In this document: one piece after another, positions 1 to 8,188 of the stretch | How the letters are laid out: each line of letters opens with the position of its first letter | How positions within the stretch are numbered: position 1 is the first letter of the stretch | Source: Bradyrhizobium sp. CCGB01 | Lineage (GTDB): Bacteria > Pseudomonadota > Alphaproteobacteria > Rhizobiales > Xanthobacteraceae | Assembly (NCBI RefSeq): GCF_024199795.1 | Contig: NZ_JANADK010000001.1 | Coordinates: 5,518,001-5,582,000 of the forward strand | Direction: 5' to 3' | DNA: 64,000 nucleotides | Notes under the pieces: model-generated | Seen by the model: the letters and a program-made list of their open reading frames with translations, nothing else | What the model was told of the DNA's origin: nothing | The model's database searches: none | Position numbers and translations under genes: made by a program

Positions 1-101
1 AGCAGCGCGGCCAGCAGGCCGGTGATGGTCGCGGCCGCGAGCAGGATGGGTGCCGCAAAGACACGTATCCACAGGCGCGAACGGTCAGAGGAGCCATGCA
101 T
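1..101 (-). CDS. Small membrane protein, partial (3' end outside window)
   Basis: Reading the minus strand from 101 gives MHGSSDRSRLWIRVFAAPIL and then a hydrophobic stretch running off the window edge. The start ATG overlaps the TGA of the upstream PepSY gene (TGATG), so the two are probably translationally coupled and this is the third gene of the siderophore-receptor operon. Small multi-helix membrane proteins are often found next to PepSY proteins in iron-uptake operons; that role is inferred from context only. The C-terminus is not visible. Confidence 0.55.
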   Translation of the reverse strand, partial: MHGSSDRSRLWIRVFAAPILLAAATITGLLAAL

Positions 102-1237
102 CACGACGGGACCGGGGTCCGTCTGGCGAATGCGTTGGCTCTGGCCGGCGCACGCTTGCGCCGCCGCGCCAGCCAGAGATAGAGGCCGCTGCCGATCACA
201 ACGATCGTGAGAATGTCGAGCACGGCCCAGATCACCTTGAGCGGGATCCCGCCATAATCGCCGAAATGCAGCGGCTGCGAGATCAGGAGCGCCTGCAGAT
301 AGACCGGCAGCGCCCGGCTGTCGGCGACCTCCCCTGTTTCGCCGTCGAGCAGGACCGGCTTGAGGAGCCGCGCCGTCAGCGCCGTGTCGCCGCGCATGAA
401 GGCGGCAAAGTGGTGCGAGGAGGTGAAGGGCGTGCCCGGGAACGCGATGAAGGCGACCTCCATGCCGGGAGCCGTCTGCCTGGCACGCGCGACGACGTCG
501 TCGAGCGAAGCCAGATGCGCGGGCGGCGGCTTGCCGGCATAGGGCGCGACCATGCTGGCGAGCTCGGTCGCCTTCCACTGGTTGAGCATCAGCTCGGCCC
601 AGGTGTTGACGACGCCGGTCAGCCCAACCACCAGCGCCCAGGCCACCGTCACGACACCGATCAGATTGTGCCAGTCGAGCCAGCGCACGCGCCGAGAGGC
701 GCGATCGCGAATGGTGGCAAAGCGCAGACGGCGGGTGAACGGCCAATACAGCACCACGCCGGAGATGATGGCGATTGCGAACAACAGGCCCATTCCGCCC
801 AGGAACAATTTCCCGGGCTGGCCGGCAAACATGTCGGTATGCAGCTTGAGCATGATCAGCATCGGCCCGATGCCGACCGGTCCGAGCAGCTTGGTCGACA
901 CCGCATCGAAGGCACGCACGGTCGTGTTGTCAGGCAGCCCGTCGACGGCGCTGTTGGTGAACGCGGTGACGATCCCGGGCTCGTCCTTGTCCCAGGAGAT
1001 ATATTGCAGCACGCGGCCGGGATCGGCGGCGAGCGCGGCGTCGGCGACCGCCTGGGTCGTCGCACGCGCCGCGCCCGCATGAGCTTCGGGCTGGGGGGCA
1101 TAGCCCAGGAGCTCATCGATCTCGTGATGGAAGATCAGCGGCAGGCCGGTCAGGCATAGCAGGAGCAGGAAGACGGTCGAGACCAGGCTGGTCCAGGTGT
1201 GGACCACGGACCAGAGCCTGACCGTACGCGCCTTCAC
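101..1237 (-). CDS. PepSY-associated transmembrane protein (iron-uptake operon)
   Basis: 378 residues. A first membrane helix lies at about 12-35, followed by a PepSY-like periplasmic region beginning at HHEIDELLG. Further helices lie near 145-168, 190-212 and 335-357, and the tail is basic (LARRRKRAP). This four-helix layout is that of the PepSY_TM family, often encoded beside TonB-dependent siderophore receptors and thought to act in periplasmic reduction or processing of ferric siderophores. It lies 22 bp downstream of the receptor and overlaps the next small membrane gene, so the three form an operon. The specific activity is inferred from context. Confidence 0.85.
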   Translation of the reverse strand: MKARTVRLWSVVHTWTSLVSTVFLLLLCLTGLPLIFHHEIDELLGYAPQPEAHAGAARATTQAVADAALAADPGRVLQYISWDKDEPGIVTAFTNSAVDGLPDNTTVRAFDAVSTKLLGPVGIGPMLIMLKLHTDMFAGQPGKLFLGGMGLLFAIAIISGVVLYWPFTRRLRFATIRDRASRRVRWLDWHNLIGVVTVAWALVVGLTGVVNTWAELMLNQWKATELASMVAPYAGKPPPAHLASLDDVVARARQTAPGMEVAFIAFPGTPFTSSHHFAAFMRGDTALTARLLKPVLLDGETGEVADSRALPVYLQALLISQPLHFGDYGGIPLKVIWAVLDILTIVVIGSGLYLWLARRRKRAPARANAFARRTPVPS

Positions 1238-1259
1238 GAAGCCCTCCCCTCGCCTGCGC

Positions 1260-3527
1260 TTACCACTTGTAGGAGACGCTGGCGGTGACGCGCCGGCGGT
1301 CGCCGTAGAAGCAGGACGTGGTCCCCGCGCAGCTCGCGACGTAGATCTTGTCGGTCAAATTGATCACGTTGATGGCCGTGCGCCAGTTCTGCCATTCGTA
1401 GTGGACCGCGAGGTCGCCGAGCACCACCGCGGGAACCTCTAGGGTGTTGGCGGGGTCGGCCCAGGAGGAGCCGACATAGCGCACGCCGCCGCCGAAACCA
1501 AATCCCGCAAGCGGACCGTCCTTGAAGGTGTAGTCCGCCCAGCCAGAGACCAGCATCTCGGGCGTGTTGGTCGGCGTCTTGCCGACCAGTGCCGGATTGA
1601 GGTCCCTGCTGGTGAAGAGATGGTAGGCCGTGAAGGCGCCGATGAACTTCAGCTCCTTCGTGGCATTGGCCACCGCTTCGAGCTCGATGCCGCGCGAGGT
1701 CACCTCGCCGGTCTGGTTCTGCAGCGTGGTGATGACCGGATCGGTGGTCGGCACGTTCTGGCGCTTCAGGTCGAACACCGAGGCGGTGAAATAGCCGTCG
1801 AATCCCCTGGGTGCGACCTTCACGCCGATCTCGGCCTGCTTGCCGGTCTCCGGCACGAACAGCTGGTTCTGCGCGTTGAGACCGATGATCGGATTGTAGC
1901 TCGTCGCGTAGGAGATGTAGGGCGCGATGCCGTTGTCGAAATTGTAGATCAGGCCTGCGCGGCCGCTGAACTGGCTGTCGTTATTGCTGGCGATCGTCGC
2001 GCCCGTGTCGCGAGCGGCCTGCGTCGTCTCGACCCAATCATTGCGCCCGCTCAGCACCAGCGTGAAATTACCGAGCTTCATCTGGTCCTGGAGATAGGTG
2101 CCAGCCTGCTTCTGCGTGATCAGGAAGTTGCGGAACGGGGGGCCCGTGAGCGGGACATTGATGCCGTAAACGGGATTGAAGACGTTGATCGGCGGAACGG
2201 TGCCGAAGTTGAAGGCCTGATAGTCGTCGATCTGGTAGCCCTTCAGGTCGACGCCGAACAGCATCGTATGCCTGACGGGACCGGTGTTGAAGCGGTACTC
2301 GAGCTGGTTGTCGAGATTGGCCTGGTTGGCGGTGTCCTTCGCATACCAATTGTAGCGGCCCAACGTGGCCGTATTGATGTTGTCCCAGCCGTTGCCGATG
2401 TAGCCCCGGTAAGTCAGATCGATATGGGCGAAGCGGGCATTTTGCCGGAACGTCAGATCGTCGGTGAGATTGCGTTCGAACAGGTAGCCGAGCATCTCCT
2501 GCTCGCGCGTGAACTTGTCGACACTGGGATCGCCGACGAAGAAGCTGGTCGGGATCTTGCCGAACGGCGCGTTGGTCACCGTGCCCTGGTACGGCAGGAA
2601 GTTGATGCCGCGGGTGTCGGTCTTCGACGCCGAGGCGAGCACCGTGAAGGAGGTGTCGGCATCCGGCTTCCAGGTGAAGGACGGCGCGATGAAGTAATTG
2701 TTGTCCGGCGTGAAGTCGACCTGCGTGCCGCCGTTCCTGATCTCGCCGACGACACGGTAGAACAGCTTGCCGTCTTGGGGCTGCGTTGCGACGGGACCAC
2801 CGACATCGAAGCCGACATAGGCGTTGCCGAAATTGTTGACGCCGGTCTCGATGTAGCGGATCGGCTCGGTCGGCGGCATCTTGCTGATGACGTTGACGAT
2901 GCCGCTCGGGCTCGATCCGCCATAGAGCACCGCCGACGGACCGCGCAGCACCTCGACCCGCTCCATGTTGAACGGCGGAATCCGCCAGCTCGCATAGGCC
3001 GTGTAGAACAGCTGCATGCCGTCGAGGAACAGACCGATGTCGTCGGACTTGAAGCCGCGGATCAGCCACCAGTCGTTTCGCGTGTCGGCGCCGAAGGTGC
3101 CGGCACGCACGCCTGCGGTATAGCGCAGGGTTTCGTCGAGCTTCATCGCCTTCTGGTCGCGGATCTGTTCGGCGCCGATCACCGACACCGATTGCGGCGT
3201 CTCCATGATCGGCGTGTTGGTCTTGGTGCCGGACGAACTGCGGCCCGCGACATATCCGTTCACCGGACCGAGCGGCGTCTCGACGAAGCCGACATTGCGC
3301 TGCGGCTGCGGTCTGTTTCGATTGGCGGTCTGCACAGACCGCCGCGGCGCAGTGCGCACGGCGGCGGTGGGCGCACGGCGGCGTGCTTCCGGCGCGTTCA
3401 CGGTCACCGCCGGCAGATTTTGCGCGCCGCTTTGCGTCGACGATTGCGCAAGCGATGCCTGCGGCACCAATACGAAAGCGGACGCGGTCGCCAGGACGGC
3501 TGACCGCAGCATACGAAGACTGTTCAC
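1260..3527 (-). CDS. TonB-dependent siderophore receptor
   Basis: About 755 residues, the usual size of a ferric-siderophore outer-membrane receptor. A signal peptide ends near SLAQSS. A long Ala/Arg/Pro linker precedes the plug domain, which contains ETPQSVSVIGAEQIRDQ and the conserved RVEVLRGPSAVLYG segment. The rest is a 22-strand-type barrel ending in an aromatic residue (VTASVSYKW), as outer-membrane proteins do. The frame also allows a TTG at 3539 and an ATG at 3512. I prefer the GTG at 3527 because GGGGTG lies just upstream, but the start is uncertain. It heads an operon with the PepSY gene. The substrate cannot be named from sequence; the FhuA/FoxA-like class (hydroxamate) is plausible. 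Confidence 0.9.
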   Translation of the reverse strand: MNSLRMLRSAVLATASAFVLVPQASLAQSSTQSGAQNLPAVTVNAPEARRRAPTAAVRTAPRRSVQTANRNRPQPQRNVGFVETPLGPVNGYVAGRSSSGTKTNTPIMETPQSVSVIGAEQIRDQKAMKLDETLRYTAGVRAGTFGADTRNDWWLIRGFKSDDIGLFLDGMQLFYTAYASWRIPPFNMERVEVLRGPSAVLYGGSSPSGIVNVISKMPPTEPIRYIETGVNNFGNAYVGFDVGGPVATQPQDGKLFYRVVGEIRNGGTQVDFTPDNNYFIAPSFTWKPDADTSFTVLASASKTDTRGINFLPYQGTVTNAPFGKIPTSFFVGDPSVDKFTREQEMLGYLFERNLTDDLTFRQNARFAHIDLTYRGYIGNGWDNINTATLGRYNWYAKDTANQANLDNQLEYRFNTGPVRHTMLFGVDLKGYQIDDYQAFNFGTVPPINVFNPVYGINVPLTGPPFRNFLITQKQAGTYLQDQMKLGNFTLVLSGRNDWVETTQAARDTGATIASNNDSQFSGRAGLIYNFDNGIAPYISYATSYNPIIGLNAQNQLFVPETGKQAEIGVKVAPRGFDGYFTASVFDLKRQNVPTTDPVITTLQNQTGEVTSRGIELEAVANATKELKFIGAFTAYHLFTSRDLNPALVGKTPTNTPEMLVSGWADYTFKDGPLAGFGFGGGVRYVGSSWADPANTLEVPAVVLGDLAVHYEWQNWRTAINVINLTDKIYVASCAGTTSCFYGDRRRVTASVSYKW

Positions 3528-3632
3528 CGCGCACCCCAAGATGTCTGTTTTGCAGCGTCATGCCGTCGTTCCCCCAACGGCAAGCGCTTGCAACGCTTAG
3601 GTGAGCGCGCGCGAATTCCCTAATTGAAAGGT

Positions 3633-3656
3633 TCTTAGAAAGACTCTTAGAATCGA
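3633..3656. promoter_or_regulatory. 12-bp tandem direct repeat, candidate iron-responsive operator
   Basis: TCTTAGAAAGAC (3633-3644) is followed directly by TCTTAGAATCGA (3645-3656). The first eight bases are identical, and each copy contains a TCTnAGA dyad. It lies about 105 bp upstream of the receptor start in the only gap between the receptor and the MarR gene. Rhizobial iron regulators such as Irr bind AT-rich TTAGAA-type elements, so an operator role is plausible, but the match is by eye only. Confidence 0.35.
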
Positions 3657-3684
3657 TCCAGTATTTCCGGAGATTTCCAAGAGA

Positions 3685-4200
3685 TCAGCGCGGAACTTTC
3701 TCGGCCTCGAGCATCTTTTCGGCCGTCGCCGTGAGACGGTCGATCTGCGCCAGCAGCGTCTCGAACTCGTCCTTGCTCAACTGTTCCAGCAATTGCCGAT
3801 TGCGCTCCTGCGCGCCTTCGACGATCGCATCATGCGCGGCGAGCCCCGCCGCGGTCAGTGAGACCAGCACCTCGCGGCTGTCCCTCGGGTTCGCCGATTT
3901 CGCGATCAGCTTGCGCGAGACGAGTTCCGCGAGCGCGCGGCTGATCTGGCCCTTGTCCTGGCCGACGGCTTCGGCGAGCCGCGCCACGCTCATCGGCGGA
4001 CGGCGGCCGAGCGAGGCGACGAGACCGAACTCGACCGAGGACAGTCCGGCGAGGCGCTTGTAGCGCAGGATCGCGCCGCGCTTAAGCAGGTTGGCAAGCA
4101 CCATCAGCCGCGACGACAGCATCACGGTGATCGGCGCCGGCGAGTGACTTTCGTCCGCATCGGGCGACGCGTGCCCGTCCCTGCTCGATGTCTGGCTCAT
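3685..4200 (-). CDS. MarR family transcriptional regulator
   Basis: 171 residues from the ATG at 4200, which has a GAGGTGG ribosome-binding site five bases upstream. The longer reading to 4263 lacks one and is rejected. The centre is a winged helix-turn-helix (GLSSVEFGLVASLG, then MSVARLAEAVGQDKGQISR as recognition region) and a wing with NPRDSREVLVSLT, typical of MarR. A coiled C-terminal helix would form the dimer. The gene is transcribed away from the Rieske oxygenase-MFS pair, so it probably represses that pair and responds to its substrate. The ligand is unknown. Confidence 0.85.
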   Translation of the reverse strand: MSQTSSRDGHASPDADESHSPAPITVMLSSRLMVLANLLKRGAILRYKRLAGLSSVEFGLVASLGRRPPMSVARLAEAVGQDKGQISRALAELVSRKLIAKSANPRDSREVLVSLTAAGLAAHDAIVEGAQERNRQLLEQLSKDEFETLLAQIDRLTATAEKMLEAEKVPR

Positions 4201-4384
4201 GATCCACCTCTGCCAAGAAAGCCAGGGCGTGCCAAGTCTTGGTAGCGCAACCTCCCCAACCACTTCCGAATGCGATTAAGAGGCATTTTGAAATATCGTT
4301 GACATTGTCATCGATCTGCCTTTGACTGTGCCAACACGCGAAGATGACCGGGTCACCAAGGCCCGGCGGCGCGGGAGGAAGCGT

Positions 4385-5575
4385 ATGACCATGACCCAGC
4401 GGGATCGCGATCTCGGCACCGGCTATGCAATGAAGCCGGCGCACACGCGCACCGAGCTCACCTCGGTTACGCGCGGCACACCGATGGGTGAGCTGCTGCG
4501 CCGCTACTGGCACCCGGTCGGCCTTGTCAGCGACGCCACCGACACGCCGAAAAAGCTGCGCGCGCTCGGCGAGGATTTGATCCTGTTCCGCGACAAGCAC
4601 GGCCGCGTCGGCCTCTTGCACGCCCGCTGCTGCCATCGCGGCACCACGCTCTATTACGGCAAGGTCGAGGAAGACGGCATCCGCTGCTGCTATCATGGCT
4701 GGAAGTTCGACACCGAAGGCCATTGCCTGGAGCAGCCCTGCGAGCCCGATGGCGGACAGTTCAAGGACAAGGTGCGCCAGCCCTGGTACCCGGTCGAAGA
4801 GCGCTACGGGCTGATTTTCGCCTATATGGGCCCGGCCGAGAAACGCCCGGTGCTGCCGGCTTACGAGTGCCTCGAAAACATGGACGACGGCGAGTTCGTC
4901 GAGGCCGACGATTCCTCGATCGGCGGCGGCGGGCCTGCGGTCATCCCCTGCAACTGGCTCCAGCATTTCGAGAACGTGGTCGATCCCTATCACGTGCCGG
5001 TGCTGCACGGCTCGTTCTCGGGTCCGCAATTCACCAACATGATGGCCTCGATGCCGGAGGTGAAGTTCGACAAGACACCGCGCGGCATCGCCGTGCGCTC
5101 GATCCGCAAGCAGGACGACGGCAAGGTGTTCTATCGCGTCACCGAGGCCGCCCTCCCCACCTTGCGCGTCGTGCCGAACCCGCGCGTGGCCCAATTCGCG
5201 CGCGTCGAGTCGATCGGCTGGACGCTGCCGATCGACGACACGTCCTTCCGCATCTACGTCGCCGGCCGCGTCAAGGCGTCCGGCGACATCGGCCGCATGC
5301 GTTCGAAATTCAACGGCAAATTCTGGTGGGACATGACGGAGCAAGAGCACCAGCAATTCCCGGGCGATTACGAGGCCCAGGTCGGCCAGGGTCCGCAGAC
5401 CATCCACTCCGAAGAGCATTTCGGCCAGAGCGACCGCGGCATCCTGATGATCCGCCGCATGCTGGGCGAGCAGCTTGAAGCGATGGAAGCAGAGCGCGAT
5501 CCGATCGGCGTCTCGTTCGACCCGAATGCCGCACCGGTCGAATTCGAAGCGGGGAATTACATCCGCGACGCGTGA
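4385..5575 (+). CDS. Rieske aromatic ring-hydroxylating oxygenase, alpha subunit
   Basis: 396 residues from the ATG at 4385, preceded by GGAGG about seven bases upstream. The earlier in-frame start at 4322 has no such site. The Rieske [2Fe-2S] ligands are present: a CxH in ARCCHRGTT and a Cx2H in RCCYHGWKFD. The mononuclear iron site is NVVDPYHVPVLHGS (D...H-x4-H). The protein resembles the phthalate 4,5-dioxygenase/vanillate demethylase type, which works as a homo-oligomer with a separate reductase; no reductase or ferredoxin gene is nearby. With the following transporter and the divergent MarR it forms a small catabolic unit. Substrate unknown. Confidence 0.88.
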   Translation: MTMTQRDRDLGTGYAMKPAHTRTELTSVTRGTPMGELLRRYWHPVGLVSDATDTPKKLRALGEDLILFRDKHGRVGLLHARCCHRGTTLYYGKVEEDGIRCCYHGWKFDTEGHCLEQPCEPDGGQFKDKVRQPWYPVEERYGLIFAYMGPAEKRPVLPAYECLENMDDGEFVEADDSSIGGGGPAVIPCNWLQHFENVVDPYHVPVLHGSFSGPQFTNMMASMPEVKFDKTPRGIAVRSIRKQDDGKVFYRVTEAALPTLRVVPNPRVAQFARVESIGWTLPIDDTSFRIYVAGRVKASGDIGRMRSKFNGKFWWDMTEQEHQQFPGDYEAQVGQGPQTIHSEEHFGQSDRGILMIRRMLGEQLEAMEAERDPIGVSFDPNAAPVEFEAGNYIRDA

Positions 5576-5580
5576 CGTAG

Positions 5581-5599
5581 CCAGCTTCAAAAAAGCTGG
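5581..5599 (+). other. Intergenic stem-loop between oxygenase and transporter
   Basis: CCAGCTT and AAGCTGG form a perfect 7-bp stem around a CAAAA loop, six bases after the oxygenase stop and before the MFS ribosome-binding site. No U-tract follows directly, so it is more likely an mRNA-stability or attenuation element than a full terminator. Confidence 0.4.
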
Positions 5600-5636
5600 A
5601 CCGACAAAGATAACAAAGACAAATTGGGGGGATGCG

Positions 5637-6929
5637 ATGGTCGATGTGACGTCACAGATGTCGGTGCAGACGACCGCCGCGGCAAAGCCCCCGGCGCGGC
5701 GCTATTACGTCCTGGGCCTGCTCACCATCATCTATGCGCTGAACTTCCTCGACCGCACGATCTTCAACGTCCTGATCGAGCCGATCAAGAAGGAGTTTCA
5801 GCTCAGCGACACCATGATGGGCCTGCTCGCAGGCTTCGGCTTCGCGTTGTTCTATTCCCTGCTCGGCATTCCCATCGCGCGGGTCGCCGACCGGCTCAAC
5901 CGGCGCAACATCGTCGCGGTCGCCTTCGCGTTCTGGAGCGCGATGACGGCGCTGTGCGGAGCGGCCTCGAGTGTAACCTCATTGGCACTTGCCAGAATCG
6001 GCGTCGGCATCGGCGAATCCGCGGGCTCGCCGGCCTCGCAATCCATCGTCGCCGACCTCTTTGCCAAGAACGAGCGCCCGCGCGCGCTCGGCATCTACGC
6101 CATCGGCACCTATCTCGGCGTCTTCCTCGGCTATTTCGTCGGCGGCTACGTCAACCAGCACTATGGCTGGCGGATGGCGTTCTATGTCGCCGGCCTACCC
6201 GGCATCCTGCTCGCCATCATCCTGTGGCTGACGATCTCCGAGCCGAAGCGCGGCGCGATGCAGGAGAGCTTTGTGCCCGAGCCGCTGGGGCCGACGCTGG
6301 GCTTCCTGGCCTCGCAGCGGAGCTTCATCATCGTCCTGATCGGCTTTTGCCTCACCACCTACACGAACTACGCCACAGCAGCCTGGATCCCGCCGTTCCT
6401 GGCCCGCGTGCACCATCTGTCGAGCGCCGAGATCGGCACCTATGCCGGCACCTTCAAGGGGCTCGCCGGCATGGCGGGCACCCTGCTCGGCGGCTTCGTG
6501 GTGGCGCAAGTGAGCCGCCGCGACGACCGCTGGAAGCTGTGGGCGCCCGCGATCACCTCGGGGCTCGCCGGCCCGGTGTTCGCGCTGTGCATGCTGACGC
6601 AGGATTTCGCGATGATGGTCGCCATGCTGGCGCTGACCTCGTTCCTGGTCGGCTTTCATCTCGGGCCGATCTTCGCGATCGCGCAGACGGTGGCCAAGCC
6701 CAGTATGCGGGCGCTGGCCTCCGCGCTCATCGCGCTCACCGCCACCTGCTTCGGCCAGGGCGTCGGCCCGCTTGCCGTGGGCATGGTCAACGACGCCCTG
6801 AAGGGCACCTATGGCGCGGACGCCGTGCGCTATTCCCTGCTCTCGGCGGCGATCACGACCACGCTCGGCGCGCTCCTGTTCGTCCTGGCTGCCCGCACGA
6901 TCCGGAACGATATCGGCCGGGCTGCCTGA
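5637..6929 (+). CDS. MFS transporter, spinster-like
   Basis: 430 residues from the ATG at 5637, eight bases after a GGGGGG ribosome-binding site. The frame is open further upstream but overlaps the oxygenase. Twelve hydrophobic segments are visible. ALNFLDRTIFNVL in helix 1 and ARVADRLNRRNI in the helix 2-3 loop (MFS motif A) are typical of the spinster-like/aromatic-acid branch. It follows the Rieske oxygenase by 60 bp in the same direction and probably imports that enzyme's substrate or exports a product. The specificity is inferred from the neighbours only. Confidence 0.85.
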   Translation: MVDVTSQMSVQTTAAAKPPARRYYVLGLLTIIYALNFLDRTIFNVLIEPIKKEFQLSDTMMGLLAGFGFALFYSLLGIPIARVADRLNRRNIVAVAFAFWSAMTALCGAASSVTSLALARIGVGIGESAGSPASQSIVADLFAKNERPRALGIYAIGTYLGVFLGYFVGGYVNQHYGWRMAFYVAGLPGILLAIILWLTISEPKRGAMQESFVPEPLGPTLGFLASQRSFIIVLIGFCLTTYTNYATAAWIPPFLARVHHLSSAEIGTYAGTFKGLAGMAGTLLGGFVVAQVSRRDDRWKLWAPAITSGLAGPVFALCMLTQDFAMMVAMLALTSFLVGFHLGPIFAIAQTVAKPSMRALASALIALTATCFGQGVGPLAVGMVNDALKGTYGADAVRYSLLSAAITTTLGALLFVLAARTIRNDIGRAA

Positions 6930-6937
6930 GCCCCTCG

Positions 6938-6957
6938 TCGCGGGGCAAGCCCCGCGA
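6938..6957 (+). terminator. Stem-loop after MFS gene
   Basis: TCGCGGGG and CCCCGCGA make a perfect 8-bp stem around CAAG, nine bases after the MFS stop. There is no U-run, so it may be a weak or Rho-assisted terminator or a 3'-end stabiliser. Confidence 0.45.
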
Positions 6958-7071
6958 AACCAGCCAAGCGTAGAAATGAAACCATTTTGCGGAACCCGCG
7001 AAACCATCCGGAAACAGATGGTCCCTAGAAGATGAGCCATAGACGACGGCAAAGCCCGTCGGGAGGCTCAG

Positions 7072-7275
7072 ATGAACCACTCAATTCACTCTGCTGATCG
7101 TGCGACCCACCTGAAGATCGTGGTGGTGGCGCTGGTCGCTGGTATCCTGGTCGCCGGCTTCGGGATCGCAGCCCGCACCAATGCCGATTACAGCCAGACC
7201 GCCCAATCGACCCACGTGATCAAGGCCGGCAAGCCGGTCGTGGTCACCAGCGCGGGGACGTCGGAGATTCGCTGA
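7072..7275 (+). CDS. Small single-pass membrane protein, hypothetical
   Basis: 67 residues with GGGAGG five bases before the ATG. A single hydrophobic helix (LKIVVVALVAGILVAGFGIA, about residues 14-33) follows a short N-terminal tail. The remaining 30 or so residues, rich in Thr, Val and Ser, would lie in the periplasm (HVIKAGKPVVVTSAG). No family name comes to mind. It stands alone: its own ribosome-binding site is strong and a clear terminator follows 25 bp later, which supports a real monocistronic gene. Confidence 0.7.
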   Translation: MNHSIHSADRATHLKIVVVALVAGILVAGFGIAARTNADYSQTAQSTHVIKAGKPVVVTSAGTSEIR

Positions 7276-7300
7276 CCGGCGATGTTCCGGGCAGACCAGG

Positions 7301-7328
7301 GGCCGCCTCAGGGCGGCCTTTTCGTTTT
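7301..7328 (+). terminator. Rho-independent terminator
   Basis: GGCCGCC-TCAG-GGCGGCC forms a perfect 7-bp GC stem followed by TTTTCGTTTT. It ends the transcript of the 67-residue membrane protein. Confidence 0.8.
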
Positions 7329-7434
7329 CCAGCGCTATACTTAGCTGAGGCGCCTTGGCCTAGCGCAACGTCCTTGACTTCACCAAGCCCCGCCTTTAAG
7401 TCCCCCCTCGTTCCGCGCGCTTCGAGCGAACCAC

Positions 7435-7511
<77 letters not shown>

Positions 7512-7718
7512 TTTAATGGCAATCCCTTCATAGTCTTAGCCCGAACTTCTCGACGCCCTTCCCATCTGCGCGGGCGATCTCCAGCGGTCGCCGGACCCAA
7601 GCCGCAGCGTAGTCAGGCCACGCCCGAATCGTCTACGCCTTCCCGAACCTAGAGAATCCCTACATTCTCCCACCTTTTCCGGGGGTTCCCTGCGATTGAA
7701 CAATCGAGGAGGCCAGAT

Positions 7719-8033
7719 ATGGCTAAGAAGGATCCAACAAAGAAGGCCGCCGCCCCCGCCACCATCACGCTCAAGCACCTCGCCGCCGACATTGCGGAGA
7801 GCCAGGACCTTTCGAAGAAGCACGCCGAGGCCGTCCTGACCGATATGGTCGATTTGATCACCAGGCACCTCAAGAAGGGCGACCGCGTCCGCATCGTGGG
7901 GCTGGGCATCCTCCAGGTCCGCAAGCGGGCCGCCCGCACCGGCCGCAATCCCGCGACCGGTGAGGCGATCCACATCAAGGCCAGCAAGAAGGTCGCGTTC
8001 CGCCCGGTCAAGGAGCTGAAAGAGGCGATCTAG
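7719..8033 (+). CDS. HU/IHF-family DNA-binding protein
   Basis: 104 residues, with GAGGAGG upstream of the ATG. A Lys/Ala/Pro-rich N-terminal extension of about 15 residues precedes the HU fold. The helical dimerisation part runs through LKHLAADIAESQDLSKKHAE. The beta arm carries GLGILQVRKRAARTGRNPAT, with the conserved RxGRNPxTGE tip that inserts into the minor groove. It is longer than canonical HU (90 residues) because of the basic extension, so it is probably a nucleoid-associated HU paralogue rather than the main housekeeping HU. Confidence 0.88.
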   Translation: MAKKDPTKKAAAPATITLKHLAADIAESQDLSKKHAEAVLTDMVDLITRHLKKGDRVRIVGLGILQVRKRAARTGRNPATGEAIHIKASKKVAFRPVKELKEAI

Positions 8034-8070
8034 CGGCTTACCTTTCGTTAAGCCCGATTCAGCGTCGTCC

Positions 8071-8094
8071 GGCCGCAACGCGGCCCGCTTTTCT
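8071..8094 (+). terminator. Probable terminator after the HU-like gene
   Basis: GGCCGC-AAC-GCGGCC stem followed by CGCTTTTCT, 38 bp after the HU stop. The stem is short but GC-only and is followed by a U-rich stretch. Confidence 0.5.
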
Positions 8095-8114
8095 GGTATA
8101 CCGCCAGCTTCCCC

Positions 8115-8165
8115 AAGCCTTGCTTCCTGACAAGCCTTGCTTCCTGACAAGCCTTGCTTCCTCAA
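8115..8165 (+). repeat. Three tandem copies of a 17-bp unit upstream of pepT
   Basis: The unit AAGCCTTGCTTCCTGAC begins at 8115, 8132 and 8149. The first two copies are identical and the third differs only in its last bases. It ends 23 bp before the pepT ATG and so lies in the leader or promoter of that gene. Being an exact iterated unit, it may vary in copy number between strains. Confidence 0.85.
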
Positions 8166-8188
8166 AAGACCCGGTGGTTTGACCAGAA

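Noticed and set aside
1620..3503. 627-codon plus-strand frame opposite the TonB receptor
   Set aside because: It is the antisense shadow of a clear receptor gene; its translation is low-complexity Arg/Val/Asp-rich without a domain. High GC leaves such frames open.
4082..5590. 502-codon minus-strand frame opposite the Rieske oxygenase
   Set aside because: Antisense of a gene with intact Rieske and iron motifs; no ribosome-binding site and atypical composition.
8115..8165. CRISPR-like array at the 17-bp repeats
   Set aside because: Units are head to tail without spacers, and no cas gene is present.
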